Assembly: GCF_905372115.1 (NCBI RefSeq)
Contig: NZ_CAJPNR010000058.1
Location: forward strand, 1-12,200
From: an uncultured Streptococcus sp.
Lineage (GTDB): Bacteria; Bacillota; Bacilli; Lactobacillales; Streptococcaceae
Length of the DNA stretch: 12,200 bases
Direction: 5' to 3'
The first letter of the stretch is position 1. Each line of letters opens with the position of its first letter. A program made the position numbers and the translations under genes. This document shows positions 1-5,244 of this stretch, in pieces. A model generated the notes under the pieces. It was not told the DNA's origin and searched no databases. It saw nothing but the letters and a program-made list of their open reading frames with translations.

Positions 1-577
1 CAAAGATTGGTGCCATTGTTTTTTCTTGATCAGCTGGATCGTCTGACAATGAAGATGTTCCGTTGATAGCTGAAGCATAAACAACTGGGAAATCAAGCTG
101 GTCATCATCTGCACCAAGCTCAATGAAGAGTTCTAAGACTTCGTCAACTACTTCTGCTGGACGAGCTGACGGTTTGTCGATTTTGTTGACAACAACGATT
201 GGGACAAGATCTTGTTCCAGGGCTTTTTTCAATACGAAACGAGTTTGAGGCATAGTTCCTTCGTAGGCGTCCACAACCAGAACAACCCCGTCCACCATCT
301 TCATAATCCGCTCTACTTCACCACCGAAGTCCGCGTGCCCTGGTGTATCCATGATATTGATACGAGTACCTTCGTAAGCCACGGCTGTATTTTTAGCCAA
401 GATGGTGATACCGCGCTCCTTTTCAATATCGTTTGAGTCCATTGCCCGCTCTTGCAGCTCTTTACGCTCATCTAGTGTATGAGATTGTTTCAGCAACTCA
501 TCGACCAAGGTTGTTTTCCCGTGGTCAACGTGAGCGATAATGGCAATATTGCGAATATCTTCTCTTAATTTTGTCAT
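1..577 (-). CDS. typA: TypA/BipA ribosome-associated GTPase, N-terminal part (cut by window edge)
   Basis: Reading from the ATG at 577 gives 192 codons that run off the left edge. The protein opens with MTKLREDIRNIAIIAHVDHG and shows the translational GTPase motifs in order: P-loop AHVDHGKT (about residues 16-23), the switch I element RGITI, DTPGHADF (G3) and NKID (G4). These, with the sequence between them, mark TypA/BipA rather than EF-G or LepA. The family binds 70S ribosomes, helps large-subunit assembly and supports growth under stress or cold. Only the G domain is visible; the beta-barrel, EF-G-like and C-terminal domains lie outside. An AGAGGA ribosome site sits 6-7 nt before the ATG. 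The gene is divergent from rsuA across a 180-bp gap. I am sure of the family. Confidence 0.95.
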   Translation of the reverse strand, partial: MTKLREDIRNIAIIAHVDHGKTTLVDELLKQSHTLDERKELQERAMDSNDIEKERGITILAKNTAVAYEGTRINIMDTPGHADFGGEVERIMKMVDGVVLVVDAYEGTMPQTRFVLKKALEQDLVPIVVVNKIDKPSARPAEVVDEVLELFIELGADDDQLDFPVVYASAINGTSSLSDDPADQEKTMAPIF

Positions 578-617
578 GATTTCCTCTGAATTTTTAAATT
601 TTATTTCTAACTGAACA

Positions 618-626
618 ATTATACCA
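618..626 (-). promoter_or_regulatory. Extended -10 promoter for typA
   Basis: On the minus strand TGGTATAAT is present: a perfect TATAAT (618-623) with the TG extension one base upstream. No good -35 hexamer lies 16-18 nt further up, as expected for an extended -10 promoter. It would give a leader of about 35 nt before typA. Confidence 0.7.
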
Positions 627-700
627 CAGACGCAGGCAAAAAACACGGCTTTGATAAGTGTAAATGTTTTCATTAAAAAATATGGGAGCTCCATGAGGAT

Positions 701-729
701 TTGCATTTCTCATCCTGAAAATTTATGAT
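701..729 (+). promoter_or_regulatory. Sigma-A promoter for rsuA
   Basis: TTGCAT (701-706), 17 nt, then TATGAT (724-729). An overlapping second TATGAT lies at 729-734. The AGAAGG ribosome site (745-750) and the ATG at 758 follow at normal distances. Confidence 0.65.
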
Positions 730-757
730 ATGATTTAGAAAAAAAGAAGGAAAACAG

Positions 758-1480
758 ATGCGCCTCGACCAACTGCTGGCTGCCAATCATATCAGCCGAA
801 AAAAGATGAAACAAAGCCTTTTACAAAAACAGATTTTTGTGGATGGTAAGCCCGCCTGCAAACTCAGCCAAAACGTTGATACCGGCCTGCAGCAGATTAC
901 TTTTCAAGGAAAACAGGTCGGCGGCCCTGCCCACCGTTACTACATGCTGAATAAACCCGCAGGTGCAGTCACTGCCAATCGCGACGCTGAAAAATTGACT
1001 GTTCTGGATTTGCTGGACAAGGAGATAGAGAAAGAAACTCTTTACTCTATCGGACGGCTGGATAGAGATACCGAAGGCCTTCTTCTGATTACCGACAATG
1101 GTCCTTTGGGATTTCAGCTGCTGCACCCTCAATACCACGTTGAAAAAACTTACTATGTAGAAGTCAATGGACCTTTAACCTCTCAGGAAAAAATTGCCTT
1201 TCAAGAAGGCATTCGCTTTTTAGACGGCACCGTCTGTCAGCCAGCCCAGCTTTCTATCCTCTCTACCAGCTCCAGTCTGAGCCGTGCTACCGTCAAGATT
1301 TCCGAGGGGAAATTCCACCAGATCAAAAAGATGTTTCTGGCAGTTGGTGTCAAGGTTACTTATCTCAAGAGAATGCAGTTTGGGGATTTTACATTAGACC
1401 CAGACCTAGCAAAAGGCGATTACCGTGCTTTGAACCAAGAAGAATTAGCGATTATTAAAAAATATTTGGAGAAAAGTTAG
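758..1480 (+). CDS. rsuA: RsuA-family 16S rRNA pseudouridine synthase
   Basis: The 240-residue protein has an N-terminal S4 RNA-binding domain (about 1-45, opening MRLDQLLA) and a pseudouridine synthase catalytic domain. The family landmarks are LNKPAG (64-69) and the catalytic loop GRLDRDTEGLL, with the nucleophilic aspartate at residue 102, the same number as in E. coli RsuA. The C-terminal KISEGKFHQIKKM motif is also typical. The length fits small-subunit RsuA enzymes, which convert U516 of 16S rRNA to pseudouridine in the cytoplasm. The related RluE/RluB/RluF enzymes modify 23S rRNA, so the exact target is inferred. The gene has its own promoter and ribosome site and ends at a strong hairpin. 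It is monocistronic and divergent from typA. Confidence 0.9.
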   Translation: MRLDQLLAANHISRKKMKQSLLQKQIFVDGKPACKLSQNVDTGLQQITFQGKQVGGPAHRYYMLNKPAGAVTANRDAEKLTVLDLLDKEIEKETLYSIGRLDRDTEGLLLITDNGPLGFQLLHPQYHVEKTYYVEVNGPLTSQEKIAFQEGIRFLDGTVCQPAQLSILSTSSSLSRATVKISEGKFHQIKKMFLAVGVKVTYLKRMQFGDFTLDPDLAKGDYRALNQEELAIIKKYLEKS

Positions 1481-1483
1481 TAA

Positions 1484-1519
1484 AACAAAAAAGCTTTAAA
1501 AAGTAAAGCTTTTTTTGTT
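1484..1519. terminator. Two-way intrinsic terminator between rsuA and the rhodanese gene
   Basis: An A-rich arm AACAAAAAAGCTTT pairs with AAAGCTTTTTTTGTT across a 7-nt loop, with one unpaired base. Read from either strand it ends in a U tract. It begins 4 nt after the rsuA stop and also lies downstream of the convergent rhodanese gene. Confidence 0.85.
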
Positions 1520-1549
1520 ATTTCACCAATCCGTTCATGAAGCGTTTTA

Positions 1550-1930
1550 TCAGCTAGCCTTCACCTTGCCATTCCAAGAATCCAACCCATAAGAAAGAAT
1601 ATAAATTTCTTTAAATCCTTGTTTTTTCAGATACAGAGCAGCATTGGTTACGCGCTGACCACGACTATTTTCATAGAGGAGAACAGCCTTGTCCTTGCGA
1701 AGTGCACCGACACTATCCTTCAGCTGCTGAGATGGAATATTGCGAGCTCCTAAGATATGCTTCCGGTGAAAATCAGCTGGATCCCGCAGATCAACCAACT
1801 GACCTTGGCGAATCAAGTCTTCAAATTCCCCGTTATCCACGATTTTTGCTGCCTGACGAAGGCGCAGATAATTAAAGCCCATCCAGCCAATTATTCCCAA
1901 AAGTACCGCCCACAAAATCCAAATTGTCAT
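1550..1930 (-). CDS. Membrane-anchored rhodanese-like domain protein, no catalytic cysteine
   Basis: The 126-residue protein has an N-terminal hydrophobic segment (about 2-20, IWILWAVLLGIIGW) and then a single rhodanese domain (about 30-122) containing LVDLRDPADFHRKHILGARNIP. It probably sits on the inner face of the membrane. The active loop, normally CxxGxRS, reads ENSRGQR (87-93), so the position of the sulfur-carrying cysteine is glutamate and no cysteine exists anywhere in the protein. Sulfurtransferase activity is therefore unlikely, and a binding or regulatory role is the alternative. The gene starts one base after the yqgQ stop, with an AAAGGAG ribosome site inside the yqgQ 3' end, so the two are probably cotranscribed. 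The family assignment is firm; the function is unknown. Confidence 0.85.
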   Translation of the reverse strand: MTIWILWAVLLGIIGWMGFNYLRLRQAAKIVDNGEFEDLIRQGQLVDLRDPADFHRKHILGARNIPSQQLKDSVGALRKDKAVLLYENSRGQRVTNAALYLKKQGFKEIYILSYGLDSWNGKVKAS

Positions 1931-1931
1931 C

Positions 1932-2150
1932 TCAAGTCTCCTTTTTCTTTTCTAAATATTCTAACTCTAAGCGATGTTCTCGGCGCAAGATAGCCTCCGC
2001 CTCAAAATAAGCTAGCTTATCTATTAGACCAGCATCATAAATTCTCTTCAGCTCGATTTTCATCATCTCAATATCGTAAAGGCGCTTGCCCATATAGATA
2101 ATGATTCCGAAACTTTTAAGAAATTGCTGAACATCATACAGGGTTTTCAT
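1932..2150 (-). CDS. yqgQ: YqgQ family small protein (DUF910)
   Basis: The 72-residue protein begins MKTLYDVQQFLKSFGIIIYM, continues with GKRLYDIEMM, and ends in a charged, helix-forming tail. It has the small helical fold predicted for YqgQ (DUF910), which accompanies the glucokinase gene in many Firmicutes; its biochemical role is not established. No Shine-Dalgarno lies before the ATG. The -10 element ends only 7 nt upstream, so transcription should start at or next to the ATG and give a leaderless mRNA. The following rhodanese gene begins one base after this stop. The glucokinase gene that I would expect between the two in related streptococci is absent. Confidence 0.88.
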   Translation of the reverse strand: MKTLYDVQQFLKSFGIIIYMGKRLYDIEMMKIELKRIYDAGLIDKLAYFEAEAILRREHRLELEYLEKKKET

Positions 2151-2157
2151 GAGCTAT

Positions 2158-2186
2158 ATTTTATCAGATTTTCCAGCGCTTTTCAA
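2158..2186 (-). promoter_or_regulatory. Sigma-A promoter for yqgQ and the rhodanese gene
   Basis: Minus strand: TTGAAA (2181-2186), 17-nt spacer, TAAAAT (2158-2163). Only 7 nt (2151-2157) separate the -10 from the yqgQ ATG, so the predicted transcript is leaderless. The -35 lies close to the dpr terminator. Confidence 0.75.
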
Positions 2187-2190
2187 GATG

Positions 2191-2223
2191 AAAAAACAGA
2201 AAGGAAAGCCTGTTCCCTTTCTG
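2191..2223 (-). terminator. Intrinsic terminator of dpr
   Basis: Minus strand: CAGAAAGG (2216-2223), 11-nt loop, CCTTTCTG (2197-2204), then six T (2191-2196). It lies 18 nt after the dpr stop and separates dpr from the yqgQ promoter. Confidence 0.88.
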
Positions 2224-2240
2224 CTTCGCATGGATCATTT

Positions 2241-2756
2241 TTATAAACCTGGTGCTTGACCAATTTCAGCTGTCAGCATCCAGATAGTCTTTTCAAGGTC
2301 TGCCTTGGCACCGACAAAGATATCATTGGTTACATCGTCCCCTTCTTGATCTGTTACATCCAAAGCTTCTTGGTAAAGCCCTGTCAGATAACGGAAAATC
2401 TCAATCACACGCGCCAGACTTTCTTCTACATCCTTGCTGAATTCACCAGCTTTTTCTTCGATCTTGCTGTGTTGGATAAACTCTGTCAACGTAGAATAAG
2501 GCTTGCCTCCCAGTGTAATCAAGCGCTCGCTGACTTCATCCAAAGTTGTATCCAAAGTTTCCATGTATTCATCCATTTTTGGATGCCAAACCATGAATCC
2601 TGCGCCACGCATATACCAGTGAACTTGGTGAAGAGCGATATGAGCTGTATAAAGGTCTGCCACTACTTGATTAAGAATAGCCTTAGTCTTTGGCAAAGCC
2701 TTTTGATTGCTGAAAGTAGCTACGTCAGTTGCTGCACCATTTTTTACTTGTGTCAT
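2241..2756 (-). CDS. dpr: Dpr, Dps-like peroxide resistance / iron-storage protein
   Basis: The 171-residue protein is a Dps-family ferritin. Its inter-subunit ferroxidase residues are all present: H46 and H58 (HWYMRGAGF...WHPKMDEY), D62, D73 and E77, each one lower than the published S. suis Dpr numbering. The family forms a hollow 12-subunit cytoplasmic shell that oxidises Fe(II) and stores it, denying iron to Fenton chemistry. This protects catalase-negative streptococci, which make their own H2O2. The length is normal. The gene is monocistronic with a consensus promoter, a PerR-type operator in the 5' leader and its own terminator. A GAGG ribosome site precedes the ATG. It is divergent from pilD. 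Confidence 0.96.
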   Translation of the reverse strand: MTQVKNGAATDVATFSNQKALPKTKAILNQVVADLYTAHIALHQVHWYMRGAGFMVWHPKMDEYMETLDTTLDEVSERLITLGGKPYSTLTEFIQHSKIEEKAGEFSKDVEESLARVIEIFRYLTGLYQEALDVTDQEGDDVTNDIFVGAKADLEKTIWMLTAEIGQAPGL

Positions 2757-2776
2757 TGTATTTACCTCGTTTTTAT

Positions 2777-2791
2777 TTATAATGATTCTAA
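2777..2791 (-). promoter_or_regulatory. PerR box in the dpr leader
   Basis: Minus strand TTAGAATCATTATAA matches the PerR consensus TTATAATNATTATAA at all but one defined position. It lies about 20 nt upstream of the start codon and downstream of the predicted transcription start, so PerR would block elongation or promoter clearance. Repression by PerR with metal and release by peroxide is established for streptococcal dpr; here it is inferred from the site. Confidence 0.8.
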
Positions 2792-2811
2792 TCTTTTTAG
2801 ATTATGGTTTA

Positions 2812-2840
2812 ATTATAATGCTTCTAAATAAGAAAGTCAA
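2812..2840 (-). promoter_or_regulatory. Strong sigma-A promoter of dpr
   Basis: Minus strand TTGACT (2835-2840), 17-nt spacer, perfect TATAAT (2812-2817). The predicted start is near 2805, upstream of the PerR box. An inverted repeat, TAATCT-4-AGATTA (2789-2804), overlaps the start region. Confidence 0.85.
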
Positions 2841-2891
2841 GGCAAAAGATTCAAAAAAAGACTTTATTAGAAAAGTTGCAAAATTTCAGAA

Positions 2892-2915
2892 TTTTTCTGT
2901 TTAAAATTACGAATA
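2892..2915 (+). promoter_or_regulatory. ComX (sigma-X) cin-box promoter of pilD
   Basis: TACGAATA (2908-2915) is the exact cin-box/com-box consensus recognised by the streptococcal competence sigma factor ComX. A T-rich element TTTTTCTG (2892-2899) lies upstream where the -25 T-tract is expected. The box ends 7 nt before the pilD ATG. No comparable sigma-A promoter is seen, so pilD should be expressed mainly in competent cells. Confidence 0.82.
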
Positions 2916-2922
2916 AATAAGT

Positions 2923-3585
2923 ATGATTCACCTATACTTTTTTATCGTTGGTACTGTCTTTGCCTCATTCCTAGGCTTGGTCATCGACCGCTTCCCAGAG
3001 CAGTCTATCATCGCTCCAGCTAGCCATTGCAATGCCTGCGGGAAAAGATTGGCACCGCGTGATTTGATTCCTATTTTTTCTCAAGTCATGAACCGTCTTC
3101 GTTGCCGCTTCTGTGGAGGCCAGATTCCTTTACGCTATTTATTTTTTGAATCTACCTTGGGCGGTCTTTTTCTGGCAACTTCGCTCGGTACAATTTCCAT
3201 CAGTCAACTCCTACTATTCACTATGGGCTTGACCCTAGCCATCTACGATCAAAGAGAGCAGCAATATCCCCTGATGGTCTGGCTGATTTTTCAGCTCTTG
3301 CTGATGGTGACAGCAGGCGTCAATCCTCCTATGCTCTTCTTTTTAGCCCTAGGACTTCTAGCCTTCTTTTATAATCTTCGTATTGGAGCTGGCGACTTTC
3401 TATTTCTTGCTTCCTGCTCAGCTATTTTCAGCCTAACAGAAATTCTCATTCTTATCCAAATCGCTAGCTTCTCTGGCCTCGCCTGTTTCTGCTTTAAAAA
3501 GAAAAAAGACAGGCTAGCATTTGTCCCCTGTCTTTTGTTTGGTGTCGTGGTGCTTATTTTCTATAAATCCCTACTCTTTTACTGA
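2923..3585 (+). CDS. pilD: Type IV prepilin-like leader peptidase (competence pseudopilus), PilD/ComC/CilC
   Basis: The 220-residue polytopic membrane protein belongs to the prepilin peptidase family (GxGD aspartyl proteases). The N-terminal hydrophobic segment is followed by a cytoplasmic loop with the CNAC (36-39) and CRFC (61-64) zinc-binding pairs. The catalytic aspartates are D109 (YDQREQQYP) and D158 (GAGD). It cleaves and probably N-methylates the pre-pseudopilins of the ComG DNA-uptake machine. An in-frame TAA at 2914 and the need for the first membrane segment fix the start at 2923, which has no Shine-Dalgarno and lies 7 nt after the cin-box. The last 47 codons are duplicated at 5101-5241. 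The stop overlaps the convergent GyrI-like gene by 7 bp, and an intrinsic-terminator hairpin lies inside the coding region near residue 200. Confidence 0.93.
   Translation: MIHLYFFIVGTVFASFLGLVIDRFPEQSIIAPASHCNACGKRLAPRDLIPIFSQVMNRLRCRFCGGQIPLRYLFFESTLGGLFLATSLGTISISQLLLFTMGLTLAIYDQREQQYPLMVWLIFQLLLMVTAGVNPPMLFFLALGLLAFFYNLRIGAGDFLFLASCSAIFSLTEILILIQIASFSGLACFCFKKKKDRLAFVPCLLFGVVVLIFYKSLLFY
3442..3540 (+). repeat. Direct repeat, copy 1 (pilD 3' coding region)
   Basis: These 99 bases match 5101-5199 with three differences that I can see (3468, 3480, 3516). After 3540 similarity falls, but the two frames stay aligned to their stops, each encoding 47 residues from this point. The first 34 residues are identical and the last 13 differ at about six positions. 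The two repeats flank the GyrI-like/WYL island. Confidence 0.95.
3496..3536 (-). terminator. Intrinsic terminator for the GyrI-like gene, inside pilD
   Basis: Perfect 10-bp arms, AAAAGACAGG (3504-3513) and CCTGTCTTTT (3527-3536), enclose a 13-nt loop. Read on the minus strand the stem is followed by TTTTTTCTTTTT, a strong U tract, 42 nt after the GyrI-like stop. On the plus strand the tail is TTTTGTTT, weaker, and falls within pilD codons. It is the duplicate of the trp operon terminator at 5155-5195. Confidence 0.82.
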
Positions 3586-4028
3586 ACTGGAACCCAAAGC
3601 TCAACTTCTGCATCCATAGGATTCCCGTTTAAAAGTATTTCTAAGATAATTCCATCTTGGTAAAGGGAACTGCTTTCTTCCTCAAAAAAGTTATCCTCCA
3701 ATTGGTCAAACAGGAGTCTTGATTTTTCACCACTGGCTGAACTTACTAAATAATCTTTCTCTGGGACGAGAATGCTTTCGTAGCCTGCTACAGCATTCTT
3801 TGCCGCAACTCCTGCATAGTATTGAATACCATCTTTATGAGGAACAATCAAAGCATAGCCTTTTTTGTCTAGAGAATGGGGCATCAATTTCCCGAGCATT
3901 CCTTCTTTAAATAACTGAGCATAGAACGCCGTCTTCTCTTTAGAATAGTGCTGTTCATGAACCGTAGTTCCTTCTATCAAAATACTCCTGCCAATCAGGG
4001 TAAACGATGGTTTGGTTTGATGTTTCAT
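3579..4028 (-). CDS. GyrI-like / AraC effector-binding domain protein
   Basis: The protein has 149 residues from the ATG at 4028, chosen because AAAGGAG stands about 9 nt before it. An upstream in-frame ATG at 4079 has no ribosome site and would cross the promoters. The sequence MKHQTKPSFTLIGRSILIEG and the later alternation of strands and helices resemble single-domain effector-binding (GyrI-like, BacR/Cass2) proteins, which bind hydrophobic or cationic ligands. No DNA-binding domain is present. It is divergent from a WYL regulator and shares its promoter region, so the two may form a ligand-sensing and repressor pair; this is inference. It ends overlapping pilD by 7 bp. The domain call is moderately sure and no ligand can be named. 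Confidence 0.72.
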   Translation of the reverse strand: MKHQTKPSFTLIGRSILIEGTTVHEQHYSKEKTAFYAQLFKEGMLGKLMPHSLDKKGYALIVPHKDGIQYYAGVAAKNAVAGYESILVPEKDYLVSSASGEKSRLLFDQLEDNFFEEESSSLYQDGIILEILLNGNPMDAEVELWVPVQ

Positions 4029-4048
4029 TATATGAACTCCTTTCTTTA

Positions 4049-4061
4049 TGGTATAATCATA
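4049..4061. promoter_or_regulatory. Overlapping divergent extended -10 promoters
   Basis: On the plus strand TGGTATAAT (4049-4057) is a perfect extended -10 for the WYL gene. On the minus strand TGTTATGAT gives an extended -10, TATGAT (4056-4061), for the GyrI-like gene. The two -10 elements share two bases, so polymerase cannot open both at once. Neither has a good -35. Confidence 0.65.
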
Positions 4062-4069
4062 ACAAAAGT

Positions 4070-4093
4070 AATATGACATCTATCTGTCATATT
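4070..4093. promoter_or_regulatory. Perfect palindrome, likely operator of the WYL regulator
   Basis: AATATGACA, 6-nt spacer TCTATC, TGTCATATT: 9-bp arms without mismatch. It lies just downstream of the predicted WYL-gene start and in the -35 region of the GyrI-like gene, so one bound dimer could control both promoters. The protein-site pairing is inferred from position. Confidence 0.72.
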
Positions 4094-4106
4094 CAAGGAG
4101 AAAATC

Positions 4107-5006
4107 ATGAAAATTGACCGTCAAATGGGAATCATTTCTCATTTAGTAAATCAACGAAAAACAACAGCTAAAGAACTATCAGAACTTTTTAAAGTCAGCA
4201 CCCGAACTATTATGAGAGATATTGATGATTTATCTCTTGCAGGAATTCCTCTCTATGTAATGAAAGGAAAAAACGGAGGCATTTTTCTTATGGAAGACTT
4301 CCAAACTGATAAACCTCCCCTGACCCAATCCGAACGACTTTCAATCGAATCCGGTTTAAAAAGTCGCTATCAAGTTTTGGAAGACACTTCTACTTTCAAC
4401 GCTATATTGAAATTAAATGCCACCAATACGTACTCTGATTTCGAAATTGATTTGTCTCTATCTCAAGGGAACTTGGAAATACGCACTTTGATTTTTAAGT
4501 TATTGGAAGCTATCAGAGGTAGAATAAAAATAAAATTTTCCTATATTAATTCACAAGGACTGGTAAGTCAGAAAAACTGTGAACCTTACCGTATCGTCTA
4601 TAAGAACCGGAGTTGGTATATGGATGCCTACGATACTGAAAAAGAACGTTTTTCTGTTTATAAAGTTGCTAGAATTAGTGAACTTACTCTCTTTGATACT
4701 TTTTCAAAAAGACATTTTACTCCACTTCCCTATGATGGCGGTACATGGATGAATGAAAACAAAGTGCCTGTTATCCTGCATGTCCAGAAAATCGTCCTTG
4801 ACCGATTTGTGGAACTCTTAGGCTATAATTCCATAAAACCTATTACTAGCGATATTTACGAGATTACTTATCCCTTACACGACAATGATTGGGGATACAA
4901 CACCTTGCTTGCTTTTGGAAAATACATCACTGTTATATCTCCTAAGCATTTCTTGAAACATTTCACTAGCTATATAGATACCATTCATAAGCAATATCCA
5001 AACTAA
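4107..5006 (+). CDS. YafY-type HTH/WYL-domain transcriptional regulator
   Basis: The 299-residue protein has a DeoR-like (HTH_11) winged helix at 1-60, with recognition helix STRTIMRDIDDL (31-42) and wing GKNGGIF. A linker follows, then a WYL domain (about 125-200) with the signature WYMDAY at 170-175, and a C-terminal WYL extension to the end. Such proteins are cytoplasmic repressors or activators that sense ligands or nucleic acid through the WYL domain. AAGGAG lies 6 nt before the ATG. The palindrome at 4070-4093 suggests autoregulation and control of the divergent GyrI-like gene. The gene is visibly more AT-rich than the trp genes beside it, consistent with separate acquisition. No phage-defence genes are adjacent, so I do not assign it to a defence system. 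Confidence 0.88.
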   Translation: MKIDRQMGIISHLVNQRKTTAKELSELFKVSTRTIMRDIDDLSLAGIPLYVMKGKNGGIFLMEDFQTDKPPLTQSERLSIESGLKSRYQVLEDTSTFNAILKLNATNTYSDFEIDLSLSQGNLEIRTLIFKLLEAIRGRIKIKFSYINSQGLVSQKNCEPYRIVYKNRSWYMDAYDTEKERFSVYKVARISELTLFDTFSKRHFTPLPYDGGTWMNENKVPVILHVQKIVLDRFVELLGYNSIKPITSDIYEITYPLHDNDWGYNTLLAFGKYITVISPKHFLKHFTSYIDTIHKQYPN

Positions 5007-5100
5007 TATTCAATCAACATCAAAAATCAAACGTTTCTTAAAAAATGAATTAGACGAAAGTTACTTTTTTATGATGATAAAATTCAAGAACATGGAACAG

Positions 5101-5244
5101 ATTCTCATTCTTATCCAAATCGCTAGTTTCTCTGGCCTAGCCTGTTTCTGCTTTAAAAAGAAAAAAGACAGGCTGGCATTTGTCCCCTGTCTTTTGTTTG
5201 GTCTGGTGGTGATTATTTCTTATAAGCTGCTGCTTCTTGGATAA
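5101..5244 (+). pseudogene. Orphan duplicate of the pilD C-terminal 47 codons
   Basis: The frame from 5101 encodes ILILIQIASF and on to a TAA at 5242-5244, matching pilD residues 174-220 residue for residue in length. It has no start, no membrane-domain body and no catalytic aspartates. A small in-frame ATG at 5071 gives a 57-residue open frame, but there is no reason to think it is translated. The last 32 bp lie over the trpA 3' end, so this is probably the ancestral pilD tail that once met trpA directly, left behind when the two-gene island arrived. Bases 5007-5100 between the WYL stop and this copy are AT-rich and I see no gene there. Confidence 0.9.
5155..5195 (-). terminator. Intrinsic terminator of the trp operon
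   Basis: On the minus strand AAAAGACAGG (5186-5195), a 13-nt loop, CCTGTCTTTT (5163-5172) and a T-rich tract TTTTTTCTTTTT follow the trpA stop by 17 nt. It sits wholly inside the pilD-tail duplicate and has a twin at 3496-3536. Confidence 0.88.

Noticed and set aside
212..436. 74-codon plus-strand frame at the left end
   Set aside because: It lies opposite the highly conserved GTPase motifs of typA.
2256..2831. 191-codon plus-strand open frame opposite dpr
   Set aside because: It is antisense to dpr, whose family and active-site residues are certain. It has no ribosome site, and its cysteine- and histidine-rich product resembles no family I know.
4029..4079. Longer start for the GyrI-like gene at 4079
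   Set aside because: The extra 17 codons cover the divergent -10 elements and have no ribosome site, while the ATG at 4028 has AAAGGAG at good spacing.
4107..5006. WYL protein as part of a phage-defence system
   Set aside because: WYL regulators can sit in defence islands, but no nuclease, helicase, CRISPR array or toxin gene is nearby; only the GyrI-like gene accompanies it.
3442..5244. Insertion sequence or integrative element between pilD and trpA
   Set aside because: No transposase, integrase, terminal inverted repeats or tRNA-type attachment site is visible. The direct repeats are coding sequence of pilD and are better explained by recombination.
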